From positions 1-48,449 of the forward strand of contig CASFRF010000008.1 of NCBI GenBank assembly GCA_949297015.1: DNA of 48,449 nucleotides, given 5' to 3'. A model generated the notes under the pieces. It saw only the letters and a program-made list of their open reading frames with translations, was not told the DNA's origin and ran no database searches. Numbering within the stretch: position 1 is the first letter of the stretch; each line of letters begins with the position of its first letter. The stretch is from an uncultured bacterium. Its GTDB lineage: Bacteria; Verrucomicrobiota; Lentisphaeria; Victivallales; Victivallaceae. Shown here piece by piece: positions 9,470-16,890 of this stretch. The translations under genes and the position numbers were made by a program.

Positions 9470-9515
9470 GCCGGGCGGTGCGTTGGAACGGCTCTCCGTC
9501 TCGGACGAATTTTTT

Positions 9516-9531
9516 ATTAGATTTCTCTAAT
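9516..9531. promoter_or_regulatory. DtxR-type iron box upstream of the regulator gene
   Basis: Inverted repeat ATTAGA-TTTC-TCTAAT, containing TTAG-N6-CTAA (9517-9530), the outer skeleton of the DtxR/IdeR consensus. It ends 7 bp before the -35 of the regulator promoter, suggesting autoregulation. The same skeleton recurs before feoB. Confidence 0.6.
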
Positions 9532-9538
9532 TTTCCCC

Positions 9539-9567
9539 TTGACAAATGTTTTTTCAGCGTGTAGATT
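9539..9567 (+). promoter_or_regulatory. Promoter of the DtxR-family gene
   Basis: TTGACA (9539-9544), 17-bp spacer, TAGATT (9562-9567). Its position rules out the in-frame ATG at 9568 as the start, because that codon would lie upstream of the transcription start. Confidence 0.75.
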
Positions 9568-9600
9568 ATGGGTAAACTCAGAGCAAGAAAGACGCAGGTC

Positions 9601-10284
9601 ATGGCTGAAAACAACATTTCCAGCAGCCTCGAAGATTATCTGGAGGCGATCGCCGAAATCACCGCCGACAACGGCCACGCGCACACCAAGGACATCGCCG
9701 AGCGGCTGAAGGTCAAAATGCCTTCGGTCACCAATGCGCTGCGGCAACTTGCGGGGCGCGGACTGATTCACTACGAATCGCATGCCCCGGTGGTGCTCAC
9801 GCCGGCCGGCGAGGCCCGGGCGGCGGCGGTGCAGCAGCGGCACACGACATTGCAGAATTTTTTCCGCGACGTGCTGAAGGTGGATGAGCAGAGTGCCAGC
9901 GACTGCGCCTGCAAGATTGAACATGTGATCGGCGAAGAGGTCCGGCAGCGGGTGGCCGTGCTGGCCCGGGCCATCGCCGAGCGTCCCGACTGCGCCGAGC
10001 TCCGCCGTTATCTGGAGGAGACCATGCCCGGAATCCACGCCTCGCAGGAGAATCTGCTGTGCACGCTGGATCAGCTGCAACCGGGACAGCGCGGTCTCGT
10101 CACCCGGGTCGATGAAAAACTGCCCGGAGCCCGACGCCTGACGGTGATGGGCCTGATCAAAAATGCGGAAGTGGAAATGGAAGGCCGCGCCCCGTTCGGC
10201 GATCTCCTGCGGCTGAAACTTCTCGGCAGCAGCATCACGCTGCGCGCCGGAGACGCCGAACACGTTCTGGTGAAACCGGTATAA
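9601..10284 (+). CDS. Iron-dependent DtxR/IdeR-family repressor, three-domain type
   Basis: Metal-responsive transcription regulator of 227 residues, the length of DtxR and IdeR. Seen: N-terminal winged helix (about 5-70), dimerisation/metal domain (71-140) and a C-terminal SH3/FeoA-like domain (about 152-227). His81 and the cluster Cys104-x-x-Glu107-His108 match the DtxR site around Cys102, Glu105 and His106. Cys at this position, where MntR has an acidic residue, points to Fe(II) sensing. The start is set at ATG 9601 because the promoter ends at 9567. It has its own terminator and is followed by feoB. The likely role is to repress itself and feoB when iron is plentiful. Confidence 0.85.
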   Translation: MAENNISSSLEDYLEAIAEITADNGHAHTKDIAERLKVKMPSVTNALRQLAGRGLIHYESHAPVVLTPAGEARAAAVQQRHTTLQNFFRDVLKVDEQSASDCACKIEHVIGEEVRQRVAVLARAIAERPDCAELRRYLEETMPGIHASQENLLCTLDQLQPGQRGLVTRVDEKLPGARRLTVMGLIKNAEVEMEGRAPFGDLLRLKLLGSSITLRAGDAEHVLVKPV

Positions 10285-10286
10285 CC

Positions 10287-10311
10287 TCCGTCTTGGCGAC
10301 GGAATGTTTTT
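10287..10311 (+). terminator. Terminator after the DtxR-family gene
   Basis: Stem TCCGTC/GACGGA with a 5-nt loop, followed by ATGTTTTT, 3 nt after the stop codon. It separates the regulator transcript from feoB. Confidence 0.6.
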
Positions 10312-10321
10312 CCGGATTGAA

Positions 10322-10335
10322 TTAGTCAAGTCTAA
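10322..10335. promoter_or_regulatory. DtxR-type iron box upstream of feoB
   Basis: TTAG-N6-CTAA, the same skeleton as the box at 9517-9530 but with a different 6-bp centre. It lies 25 bp before the feoB start. No consensus promoter could be fixed here; TCTAAA at 10331-10336 is a possible -10 inside the box. Confidence 0.55.
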
Positions 10336-10359
10336 ACCATTCATGTGGAACAGTGTATC

Positions 10360-12507
10360 ATGAAACGGACTTTTCGGATCGCCCTGGCGGGAAATCCCAA
10401 CGCGGGCAAAACCACGATTTTCAATCATCTGACCGGTGCGCATCAACATGTGGGGAACTACCCGGGGGTGACGGTGGAGCGCAAGAGCGGTCACTGTCGA
10501 CTCGGGGAGCTGGAGTTGGAGATCATCGATCTGCCGGGCATCTACAGCCTGACCTCGGCGACCGCCGAGGAGCGGATCGCGGCCGAGGAGTTGCAGTCCG
10601 GGGAAATCGATCTGATTCTGGACATTGTGGACTCGGCCAACCTGCAACGCCATCTCTACTTGACCACGCAGCTGGCGGAACTGCAGCTGCCGCTGCTGCT
10701 GGTGTTCAACATGGCCGACGACGCCCGGAAGCTCGGCTTCAAGTTCAATTACGATCAGCTGGAGCGCTTCTTCGGCGCCCCGATCGTCAAGACCATCGGG
10801 GCCCAGGGCATCGGCATCGACCGGCTGAAACTGACCGTGAGCAAGATGCTGCGCGGGGAGCTGGTCCTGCCGCCGGCACGTTTCACCTACGGCGTCGAGG
10901 CCGACCGGATGATTCAGGACCTCGCCGAGCAGCTCCACACCGCATTGCCGACATTGCCGATCACGCCGCGCTACTACGCGATCAAGCTGCTGGAGCACGA
11001 CCGGGAGATCGTCGCCCGGCCCGAATTCGCCCCGCTGTTGCCGGCGGCGGAGGAGTTCCGGCGGCAGCTGACGGAACGGCTCGGCGTGGACATGGAGACC
11101 TTTCTGGCCGACCAGCGTTACGGCATCATCTCCGGCGCCTGCCGCGAGGCGGTAAAGCGGACGCTCAACCAGCGGATTCAGATCTCCGATCGGCTGGACT
11201 CGGTGCTGACCAGCCGCTACTTCGGGCTGCCGATTTTTCTGATGATCATGTTTCTGGTCTTTCTGTTCACCTTCCAGTGCGCCGATCCGTTCATCGGCCT
11301 GATTGAACAACTGTTCGAGAGTCTGGCCAACGCCATCCGGGCCCACTGGCCGGAGAGCGCCGCACCGATCTTCCGGTCGCTGCTGGTGGACGGCATCATC
11401 GGGGGCGTCGGCAGCGTGCTGGTCTTTCTGCCGAACATCCTGTTTCTCTTTCTGGCCATCGCCTTCCTGGAGGGGACCGGCTACATGTCGCGTGCCGCAT
11501 ACGTCATGGACGGCGTGATGCACAAATTCGGGCTGCACGGCAAAAGCTTTATTCCGATGCTGCTCGGCTTCGGCTGCTCGGTACCGGCGGTGATGGCCAC
11601 ACGGACCATTGAATCGGAGCGGGACCGGCTGACCACCATCATGGTAATCCCCCTGATGAGCTGCAGCGCCAGATTGCCGATTTACGCGCTGATCATCCCG
11701 GCCTTCTTTGTGGAAAAGTATCAGGCGCTGGTGATGTGGATCATCTACCTGATCGGGGTAGTTCTGGCGCTGGTGTTGGCGCGGCTGCTCAAATCCACGC
11801 TGTTCAAGGGCGGGGACGAAGTGTTTGTCATGGAGTTGCCGCCCTATCGGCTGCCGACCTTCAAGAGTCTCTGCATTCACATGTGGGAGCGGACCGCGAT
11901 GTACCTGCACAAGGCGGGAACGCTGATTCTGGCGGCTTCGATCATTCTGTTCTTAATCAGCACCTATCCGATCAAAACGGAGCTGGCGACCGACTATGCG
12001 GGAGAGACTCAGCGAATTGAGCAGTCGACCCTGGCGCCGGAGGCGAAGGCCGAACAGCTGGCGACGCTGGAGGCCGCGCAGAAGGCGGAACTTCTGGAGT
12101 ACTCCGTGGCGGGACGCATCGGGCGCGGCCTGGAGGTCGTGCTGCGGCCGATCGGATTTGACTGGCGGGTCAGTTCCGCGCTGATCGGCGCCTTCGCCGC
12201 CAAGGAGCTGTTCGTCAGCCAGCTGGGTATTCTCTACTCGGTGGGCGACGCCGACGAGGAGTCGATGCCGCTGCGCACGGCGCTGCGCGAAAACTACACC
12301 CCGCTGCAGGGCTTCTGCATCATGCTGTTCTGCCTGGTCACCATGCCCTGTCTGGCCACGGTGGCGGTGGTCCGGCGCGAAACCAACTCCTGGAAATTGA
12401 CGCTGCTTCAGGCGCTCGGGCTGCTGGTGCTGGCCTGGCTCTGCGCCTTTGTGGTCTACCAGCTGGGGAGCTTCCTGCAGCTCGGGACTCAGTTACTCGG
12501 AGCCTGA
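10360..12507 (+). CDS. feoB: Ferrous iron transport protein B
   Basis: Inner-membrane Fe(II) importer of about 715 residues. The N-terminal G domain shows G1 GNPNAGKT (11-18), G3 DLPG, G4 NMAD and G5 near TIGAQG. The helical cytosolic domain follows, then membrane helices with two Gate-type nucleoside-recognition regions, including GFGCSVPAVMATRTIES and SCSARLPIYA. A charged loop of about 45 residues rich in Ala, Glu and Gln (around 545-590) is predicted outside the membrane. An in-frame GTG at 10345 is possible but lacks a Shine-Dalgarno; ATG 10360 has GGAA 9 nt before it. No separate feoA gene is adjacent. An iron box sits just upstream, so repression by the neighbouring DtxR-type protein is likely. 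Confidence 0.95.
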   Translation: MKRTFRIALAGNPNAGKTTIFNHLTGAHQHVGNYPGVTVERKSGHCRLGELELEIIDLPGIYSLTSATAEERIAAEELQSGEIDLILDIVDSANLQRHLYLTTQLAELQLPLLLVFNMADDARKLGFKFNYDQLERFFGAPIVKTIGAQGIGIDRLKLTVSKMLRGELVLPPARFTYGVEADRMIQDLAEQLHTALPTLPITPRYYAIKLLEHDREIVARPEFAPLLPAAEEFRRQLTERLGVDMETFLADQRYGIISGACREAVKRTLNQRIQISDRLDSVLTSRYFGLPIFLMIMFLVFLFTFQCADPFIGLIEQLFESLANAIRAHWPESAAPIFRSLLVDGIIGGVGSVLVFLPNILFLFLAIAFLEGTGYMSRAAYVMDGVMHKFGLHGKSFIPMLLGFGCSVPAVMATRTIESERDRLTTIMVIPLMSCSARLPIYALIIPAFFVEKYQALVMWIIYLIGVVLALVLARLLKSTLFKGGDEVFVMELPPYRLPTFKSLCIHMWERTAMYLHKAGTLILAASIILFLISTYPIKTELATDYAGETQRIEQSTLAPEAKAEQLATLEAAQKAELLEYSVAGRIGRGLEVVLRPIGFDWRVSSALIGAFAAKELFVSQLGILYSVGDADEESMPLRTALRENYTPLQGFCIMLFCLVTMPCLATVAVVRRETNSWKLTLLQALGLLVLAWLCAFVVYQLGSFLQLGTQLLGA

Positions 12508-12520
12508 TTCAGGCTCCGGG
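12496..12520. terminator. Shared convergent palindrome at two stop codons
   Basis: CGGAGCCTGA (12498-12507) and its complement (12509-12518) flank a single T, with a further G-U and C-G pair outside. The feoB stop TGA ends one arm and the stop of the opposing gene begins the other. It probably acts as a bidirectional terminator for the converging genes, though it lacks a U-run. Confidence 0.5.
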
Positions 12521-13627
12521 AAAGGCGCTGATCAGCAGCCGGGAGTAAGCCCCGGGGGTGATGAAATCCCCGGCCAGAACATCGTTTTCGGTGAACCGGG
12601 CGAGCAGAATCTGCCCGTGGCGCAGACGCTCATGGTCGTAGATCAGATAGATGAAACCGTCGGCGCCCTCGGCAAAATCCGGATAGGAGACCCCGTTGCG
12701 TTCATCGATCAGCAACCCGCCGGACCAGCTCCTGCCGTCGTCTGCGGAGAGCCAGGCGCACAGCTGATTGCGCTCGCGCCGGAGCCGTTCGCCGGGCAGT
12801 GCCTGCGGCGTCCGGTGGTTGACCAGAAGCAGACGGCCCGACTTCAGCCGCCGCAGGGCAAAGCGCGCATCGGGTCCGCCGAGTCCCGAATCCTCGCCCG
12901 CCGTCCAGGTCGCCCCCCGATCCCGGGAACGGCTCATCCCGATGCCGTAACGGGTGCGGACGTACACCACCCAGCTGCCGTCCTGAAGTTCGACCAGCAG
13001 ATGTTCATCGAAGTAGCGTTCCGGGACGGCCGGTCCGGGAATCAGCCGGAAGGTCTCGCCGCCGTCCGTGGTCAGCGTCAGATTGGAGCGGAGCAGCGGC
13101 CGCAACGACTCCGGCGTCTGCTCCGGCCGGATGCCCCAGAGCGCCGTCGGGAACACCCAGCTCCCGTCGCTCAGTACCGTGGGCTTGCACATCTGGACGC
13201 CGTCGGCGATTCGCCGCGGCTCGCTCCAGACCGGATTCTCCGCCTCGGGGTGCTCGCAAAGCGCGGCCCAGACTCCGCCCCGCCCGTCATAAAAGCCGTC
13301 GGGCTGCGGCGCCAGACTCTGAGTCCAGCTCCACCACAACCGGCCCCGGGGGTCGAGCCAGAGTTCCGGGTCGAAGGCCCGCTCCTCCGGCCGCGGCGCC
13401 GCCACCAGCAACTCACGCCAGCTTCTGCCGCCGTCGGAACTGGCGGCCAGCAGCACATAATTGCCGGGCCCCTCCCGCGGTTCCGGTCCGGCGTAGTAGG
13501 TGGCGAACAGTCGGCCCGAAGGCAGGATCTCCACACTGGGAATGCCCTGATGCCGGCGCCGCTCCGGCGCCTGTTCGGCAGTCGGCACAATCAACGGGAA
13601 CGGGGTGTTGGAATACGCTTCGCTCAT
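12509..13627 (-). CDS. Cytoplasmic sialidase-fold (BNR/Asp-box) protein
   Basis: 372-residue six-bladed propeller-type protein with four Asp-box-like turns: SSDGGRSW, TTDGGETF, SRDRGATW and SADDGRSW. An Arg-rich start (ERRRHQG) resembles the first strand of the sialidase family. No signal peptide is present, so it probably works in the cytoplasm. It is the last gene of an operon with a sugar-acid kinase and a KDPG-type aldolase, with ATGA overlap to the aldolase. This context suggests release of, or action on, an acidic sugar that feeds the kinase and aldolase. True sialidase activity is unproven; many proteins of this fold act on other uronic or ulosonic glycosides. Confidence 0.7.
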   Translation of the reverse strand: MSEAYSNTPFPLIVPTAEQAPERRRHQGIPSVEILPSGRLFATYYAGPEPREGPGNYVLLAASSDGGRSWRELLVAAPRPEERAFDPELWLDPRGRLWWSWTQSLAPQPDGFYDGRGGVWAALCEHPEAENPVWSEPRRIADGVQMCKPTVLSDGSWVFPTALWGIRPEQTPESLRPLLRSNLTLTTDGGETFRLIPGPAVPERYFDEHLLVELQDGSWVVYVRTRYGIGMSRSRDRGATWTAGEDSGLGGPDARFALRRLKSGRLLLVNHRTPQALPGERLRRERNQLCAWLSADDGRSWSGGLLIDERNGVSYPDFAEGADGFIYLIYDHERLRHGQILLARFTENDVLAGDFITPGAYSRLLISAFPGA

Positions 13628-14232
13628 CCGATCAGACTCCTGAATTGCCGGGCTTTTTCACGGATCTCGGGCACCGTGAATTCGGGCCGGAACAACGCAG
13701 AGCCGAGCGCCACTCCGGCGCCGACCTCCAGAAAGGAGCGCACGTTCTCCGGCTCCACGCCGCCGACCGCCAGCAGCGGCAGGGTCAGCACCGCCTTCAG
13801 ATCCCGGAAGTAGGCCGCCCCCAGCCGGGCCGCGGGAAACAACTTGAGATAATCCGCCCCGGCCGCCGCCGCAGCAAACGCCTCCGTGGGCGTGAAAAAA
13901 CCGGGAATGCTGATCAACCCGGCCTCGCGGGTGGCCTCGATCACCGCGCGATCCACGTTCGGGGAGATGATGTACCGCGCCCCGGCCTGCGCCGCCGCCC
14001 TCACCTGCTCCGGAGTCAGCACCGTTCCGGCGCCGACCAGCAGCCGGTCATCCAGTTCGACGGCACGGGCGATGCCGCGCAGCGCATCCGGGGAATTCAA
14101 CGGGATCTCGACCAGCGGGAAATCGTTGTCGAGCATAGCCCGGCACACTTCCGGCACCCGCTCCGGAGTCAGACCGCGCAGAATGGCGATCGCCCGGCTG
14201 CGCTGTAACCGCTCTGCAAATTGCGCTCTCAT
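13624..14232 (-). CDS. KDPG/KDPGal-type aldolase (DgoA-like)
   Basis: Class I aldolase of 202 residues that cleaves 2-keto-3-deoxy-6-phospho-sugar acids to pyruvate and glyceraldehyde 3-phosphate. Seen: Schiff-base Lys130 in DYLKLFPA, general-base Glu42 in VEIPLNSP, GAGTVL at 67-72, and the phosphate-binding AVGGVEPENV. The EIPLNSP form resembles DgoA (2-keto-3-deoxy-6-phosphogalactonate aldolase) more than Eda, but the specificity cannot be settled by eye. Start and stop codons overlap the kinase upstream and the sialidase-fold gene downstream by 4 nt each, so the three are translationally coupled. Confidence 0.88.
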   Translation of the reverse strand: MRAQFAERLQRSRAIAILRGLTPERVPEVCRAMLDNDFPLVEIPLNSPDALRGIARAVELDDRLLVGAGTVLTPEQVRAAAQAGARYIISPNVDRAVIEATREAGLISIPGFFTPTEAFAAAAAGADYLKLFPAARLGAAYFRDLKAVLTLPLLAVGGVEPENVRSFLEVGAGVALGSALFRPEFTVPEIREKARQFRSLIG

Positions 14233-15299
14233 CGCTGCAACCTCCCGGCGGCATCGCCGCCCATCAATGCCAGAACTTCCTCCCGGGTGACGTAATTGTA
14301 ATCGCTCCAGACCCCGAGCTTGAGGCAGCCGGCGGCCGCGGCAAAGGCCAGCGCCCGTTCCGGCTCCGGGAACTCGCCCGAACTCAGGGCGTAGATCAGA
14401 CCGGCGGCGAAGGCGTCCCCGCCGCCGAAGGCATCGACAATCCGCCCGATCCGGTACGGTGCATAGCGTCCGGCTTCATCCGTCGGGGCGAAATACGCGC
14501 GCCCGGAACGGCAATCGTAGAGCATCGCGCCCCAGTCGTGCTCATCGGCCGAGCGGCACTGCCGCAGGGTCATGGCGATCCGGTCGACGCCGGGGAATTT
14601 CCGGCTCAGTTCCCGGGCGGTCCCCAGCGGGTCCGCCGCCGCCCCGCAGCCGAACACCTCCTCCACATTGGCGGCGCTGGCCACAATCAACGAGCAGGCC
14701 GCAACCAGCGGCGTCAGGCAGGTCCGGGCCAGTTCGCGCGGCTCGACCTCCGGCCGCCAGCGCCAGAGCCGCCGCCGGAAATTGAGGTCGCAGGAGATCG
14801 TGATTCGCCGCTCCGCCGCCGCCTCGACCAGCGCCCGGGTGCTCCGGTACGCCGCCTCCGAAAGCGCCGGCGTGATGCCGCTCACATGCAGCCAGTCCAC
14901 CCCCTCCAGCAGCCGCGCAAAGTCGTAGCGTTCGGGTCCGGCCAGCGCGATGGCGGAGTTTTCGCGGTCGTAGATCACCTGCCCGCCCCGCTGCGCCGCG
15001 CCGCTTTCGACATAATAGACACCCAGCCGACCGCGCTCATCGAAAATCACCCGGTCCACGCCGACCCCCAACCCCCGCAGCTGCATCAGCGCCGCCTGCG
15101 CCACCGGCTGTTCCGGCAGCCGGGTCAGGAACTCGATCCGCGCCCCCAGCAGCGCCAGCGCGGCGCAGCAATTGACTTCGCTGCCGCCAAAAGTCGCCTC
15201 CAGCGTTCCGGGCAGCGTCTGCACCAGCCGCCGCCCCCCCGGCGGCATCAACCGCAACATGATTTCGCCGAATCCGGCGATACAGGGTTTTTGCAACAT
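14229..15299 (-). CDS. PfkB-family 2-keto-3-deoxy sugar-acid kinase
   Basis: 356-residue ribokinase-fold kinase. The C-terminal signature is DAFGGGDAFAAG with catalytic Asp295, and an N-terminal GGSEVNCCAALA motif is present. The RIVDAFGGGDAF form is typical of 2-keto-3-deoxygluconate kinases, so it probably phosphorylates KDG or KDGal at O-6, making the substrate of the next gene's aldolase. It is the first gene of the operon, transcribed from a minus-strand promoter at about 15316-15345 and divergent from an IclR regulator. The Shine-Dalgarno is weak (GAGA). Confidence 0.85.
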   Translation of the reverse strand: MLQKPCIAGFGEIMLRLMPPGGRRLVQTLPGTLEATFGGSEVNCCAALALLGARIEFLTRLPEQPVAQAALMQLRGLGVGVDRVIFDERGRLGVYYVESGAAQRGGQVIYDRENSAIALAGPERYDFARLLEGVDWLHVSGITPALSEAAYRSTRALVEAAAERRITISCDLNFRRRLWRWRPEVEPRELARTCLTPLVAACSLIVASAANVEEVFGCGAAADPLGTARELSRKFPGVDRIAMTLRQCRSADEHDWGAMLYDCRSGRAYFAPTDEAGRYAPYRIGRIVDAFGGGDAFAAGLIYALSSGEFPEPERALAFAAAAGCLKLGVWSDYNYVTREEVLALMGGDAAGRLQR

Positions 15300-15315
15300 C
15301 GTTTATTTTTCTCAC

Positions 15316-15345
15316 ATTATAAGATTGATTTCCTGCAAACTGCAA
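15316..15345 (-). promoter_or_regulatory. Promoter of the kinase-aldolase operon
   Basis: Minus-strand TTGCAG (15345-15340), 18-bp spacer, TATAAT (15321-15316). The start site would be near 15309, giving a short leader of about 10 nt. It overlaps the divergent promoter of the IclR gene. Confidence 0.6.
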
Positions 15346-15352
15346 CTATAAT
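15325..15352 (+). promoter_or_regulatory. Promoter of the IclR-family gene
   Basis: TTGATT (15325-15330), 16-bp spacer, TATAAT (15347-15352). The spacer holds a CTGCAA direct repeat (15333-15338 and 15340-15345) shared with the opposing promoter. A separated inverted repeat, TTTCCGG (15361-15367) with CCGGAAA (15388-15394), lies downstream. Confidence 0.6.
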
Positions 15353-15414
15353 ATAACGTGTTTCCGGACCGAACCAAATCGTCATGACCGGAAATTTTCT
15401 TATCTGGTGGGAAA

Positions 15415-16167
15415 ATGCCGAAAAACGGAGAAAAAAGTCTGACCAAGGTCTTTGCCATTCTGGAGACCATCGCACACAGCGGCCACGGGCTTAACGCCAA
15501 GGAGCTGGCGCTGGAGCTGGAACTGCCGATCAGCACGCTGTTCCGGATGCTGAAATTTCTGACCGATCGGCGCTATCTGGCCGGCGACCGGGGAATCTAC
15601 ACGCTGGGGGTCCGGATGCTCCAGCTGGGCTATCGGGCCGGAGAACAGAACGCCCTGCCGCGCTGCGCCCGGCCCTGCTTGCGGGAGCTTTCCGTCCAGA
15701 CCCGCGAAACCGTCCATCTGGCGGAACTCCGGGATGATCAGGTCTACTATCTGGATAAAGTCGAAGGCTCGCGCTCCATCCACATGGGCTCGCAGGTGGG
15801 CAACGTCTCCCCCCTGCACTGCACCGGGATCGGCAAGGCGATGCTCGCGGGGCTGCCCGAAAAACGACGGCGCCAGCTCTGTGCGGAGTTGTCGTATCAG
15901 GTGTTTACGCCGACCACCATCCGCGACGCCGCGACGCTGCTGGCGGAGCTGGACGACATCCGGGAGCGGGGGTTCGCCCTGGATCAGGGGGAACATGAGC
16001 CGGGCGTCTTCTGTCTGGCCGCGCCGATTCTCGATCGGGAGGGGAATCTGCTCGCGGGCGTCAGCCTCTCCGGCAGTGAACTCTACCTGCGTGACCGGAT
16101 CGCGGAACTCGCGCCGCTGGTCATCGCCTGCGCCCGGAAAATCGGCACGCGGCTGGAGGGCTGCTGA
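15415..16167 (+). CDS. IclR-family transcriptional regulator
   Basis: 250-residue regulator with an N-terminal winged helix (about 7-70; KSLTKVFAILETIA then LELPISTLFRMLKFL) and a C-terminal IclR effector domain, with typical HCTGIGKAMLAGLP and GFALDQGEHEPGVFCLAAPI motifs. The family usually binds small organic or sugar acids. It is divergent from the kinase-aldolase-sialidase-fold operon, with overlapping promoters, so it very probably controls that operon. KdgR-type regulators of this family respond to 2-keto-3-deoxygluconate, which would fit. A GGTGGG Shine-Dalgarno precedes the ATG. Confidence 0.9.
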   Translation: MPKNGEKSLTKVFAILETIAHSGHGLNAKELALELELPISTLFRMLKFLTDRRYLAGDRGIYTLGVRMLQLGYRAGEQNALPRCARPCLRELSVQTRETVHLAELRDDQVYYLDKVEGSRSIHMGSQVGNVSPLHCTGIGKAMLAGLPEKRRRQLCAELSYQVFTPTTIRDAATLLAELDDIRERGFALDQGEHEPGVFCLAAPILDREGNLLAGVSLSGSELYLRDRIAELAPLVIACARKIGTRLEGC

Positions 16168-16173
16168 ACGCGG

Positions 16174-16863
16174 TCAGCGCCGGATAAAGCGGTCGTACTC
16201 GCACCCCAGCAGCCGGAACGGGGGCTCGTCCTCCTCGATCTCCGGGAAGCGCCCGACCGGTTCCAGAAAGCGGTTGTCGGTCCGGTCGTCGTTGACCTGC
16301 GACACCTCACCAATCAGCGCGGTCCCGCTTCCGGGCTCGCCGCGGAAGGTGTGATACTGCTTCGGCCGCAACGTAATGCTCTGTCCCGGGCTCAGCCGCA
16401 CCGTACTGCCGGGCGCCACGGCATAGCGCCGGCCGTCCTGCCAGACCTCCACCGGGGTGTCCGCCAGTCCCGCCTCGTCGGCGGTGGCGTTGTAGAGCGT
16501 CACCAGCAGATTGCCGCCGCCGCGGTTGATGATGTCCTCCATCTTGAACCAGTGGAAGTGATACGGAGTCACCTGATTTTCGCGGACGATCATGATCTTT
16601 TCCGCATAGGGTTTGGGGTAGCGCACCGATCCGTGCGTCCCGTTGCGGAGCGTGAACAGCAGCAGGCCGGTTCCGGCGAAGTCGCCGGAGCCGAAATCGG
16701 TGATGTCCCAGCCCAGCAGATTGTCCCGGATCTCGTCGCACTCCGCGCCCCGGTCGCGCCACTCCTCCGGCGTCCAGTCGGCAAACGGCGGCAATTGGAA
16801 ATTCATCCGTTTCAGAAAGGCCGACGCCTCCCGCAGAATCTGATTCAACTCCGAACGCTTCAT
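16174..16863 (-). CDS. D-lyxose isomerase (D-lyxose/D-mannose ketol-isomerase family)
   Basis: 229-residue cupin-type isomerase interconverting D-lyxose and D-xylulose, and in some members D-mannose and D-fructose. Seen: metal-binding HFHW with His102 and His104, Glu109 and His171, plus the family stretch GWDITDFGSGDF. The start is ATG 16863, with GGGGGAG at SD distance; an ATG nine codons upstream overlaps the dnaB end and has no such signal. It lies 27 nt behind dnaB on the same strand and so is probably carried on the tail of the ribosomal/replication operon. This position is unusual and suggests a later insertion. Confidence 0.87.
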   Translation of the reverse strand: MKRSELNQILREASAFLKRMNFQLPPFADWTPEEWRDRGAECDEIRDNLLGWDITDFGSGDFAGTGLLLFTLRNGTHGSVRYPKPYAEKIMIVRENQVTPYHFHWFKMEDIINRGGGNLLVTLYNATADEAGLADTPVEVWQDGRRYAVAPGSTVRLSPGQSITLRPKQYHTFRGEPGSGTALIGEVSQVNDDRTDNRFLEPVGRFPEIEEDEPPFRLLGCEYDRFIRR

Positions 16864-16890
16864 GCTGCTCTCCCCCTTGCGTGGTTCCAA

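Noticed and set aside
9490..9517. Terminator after the SGNH gene
   Set aside because: Only a 4-bp CGTC/GACG stem before the T-run; too weak to call.
9568..9600. Eleven-residue N-terminal extension of the DtxR-type protein
   Set aside because: The promoter -10 ends at 9567, so this ATG would precede the transcript start.
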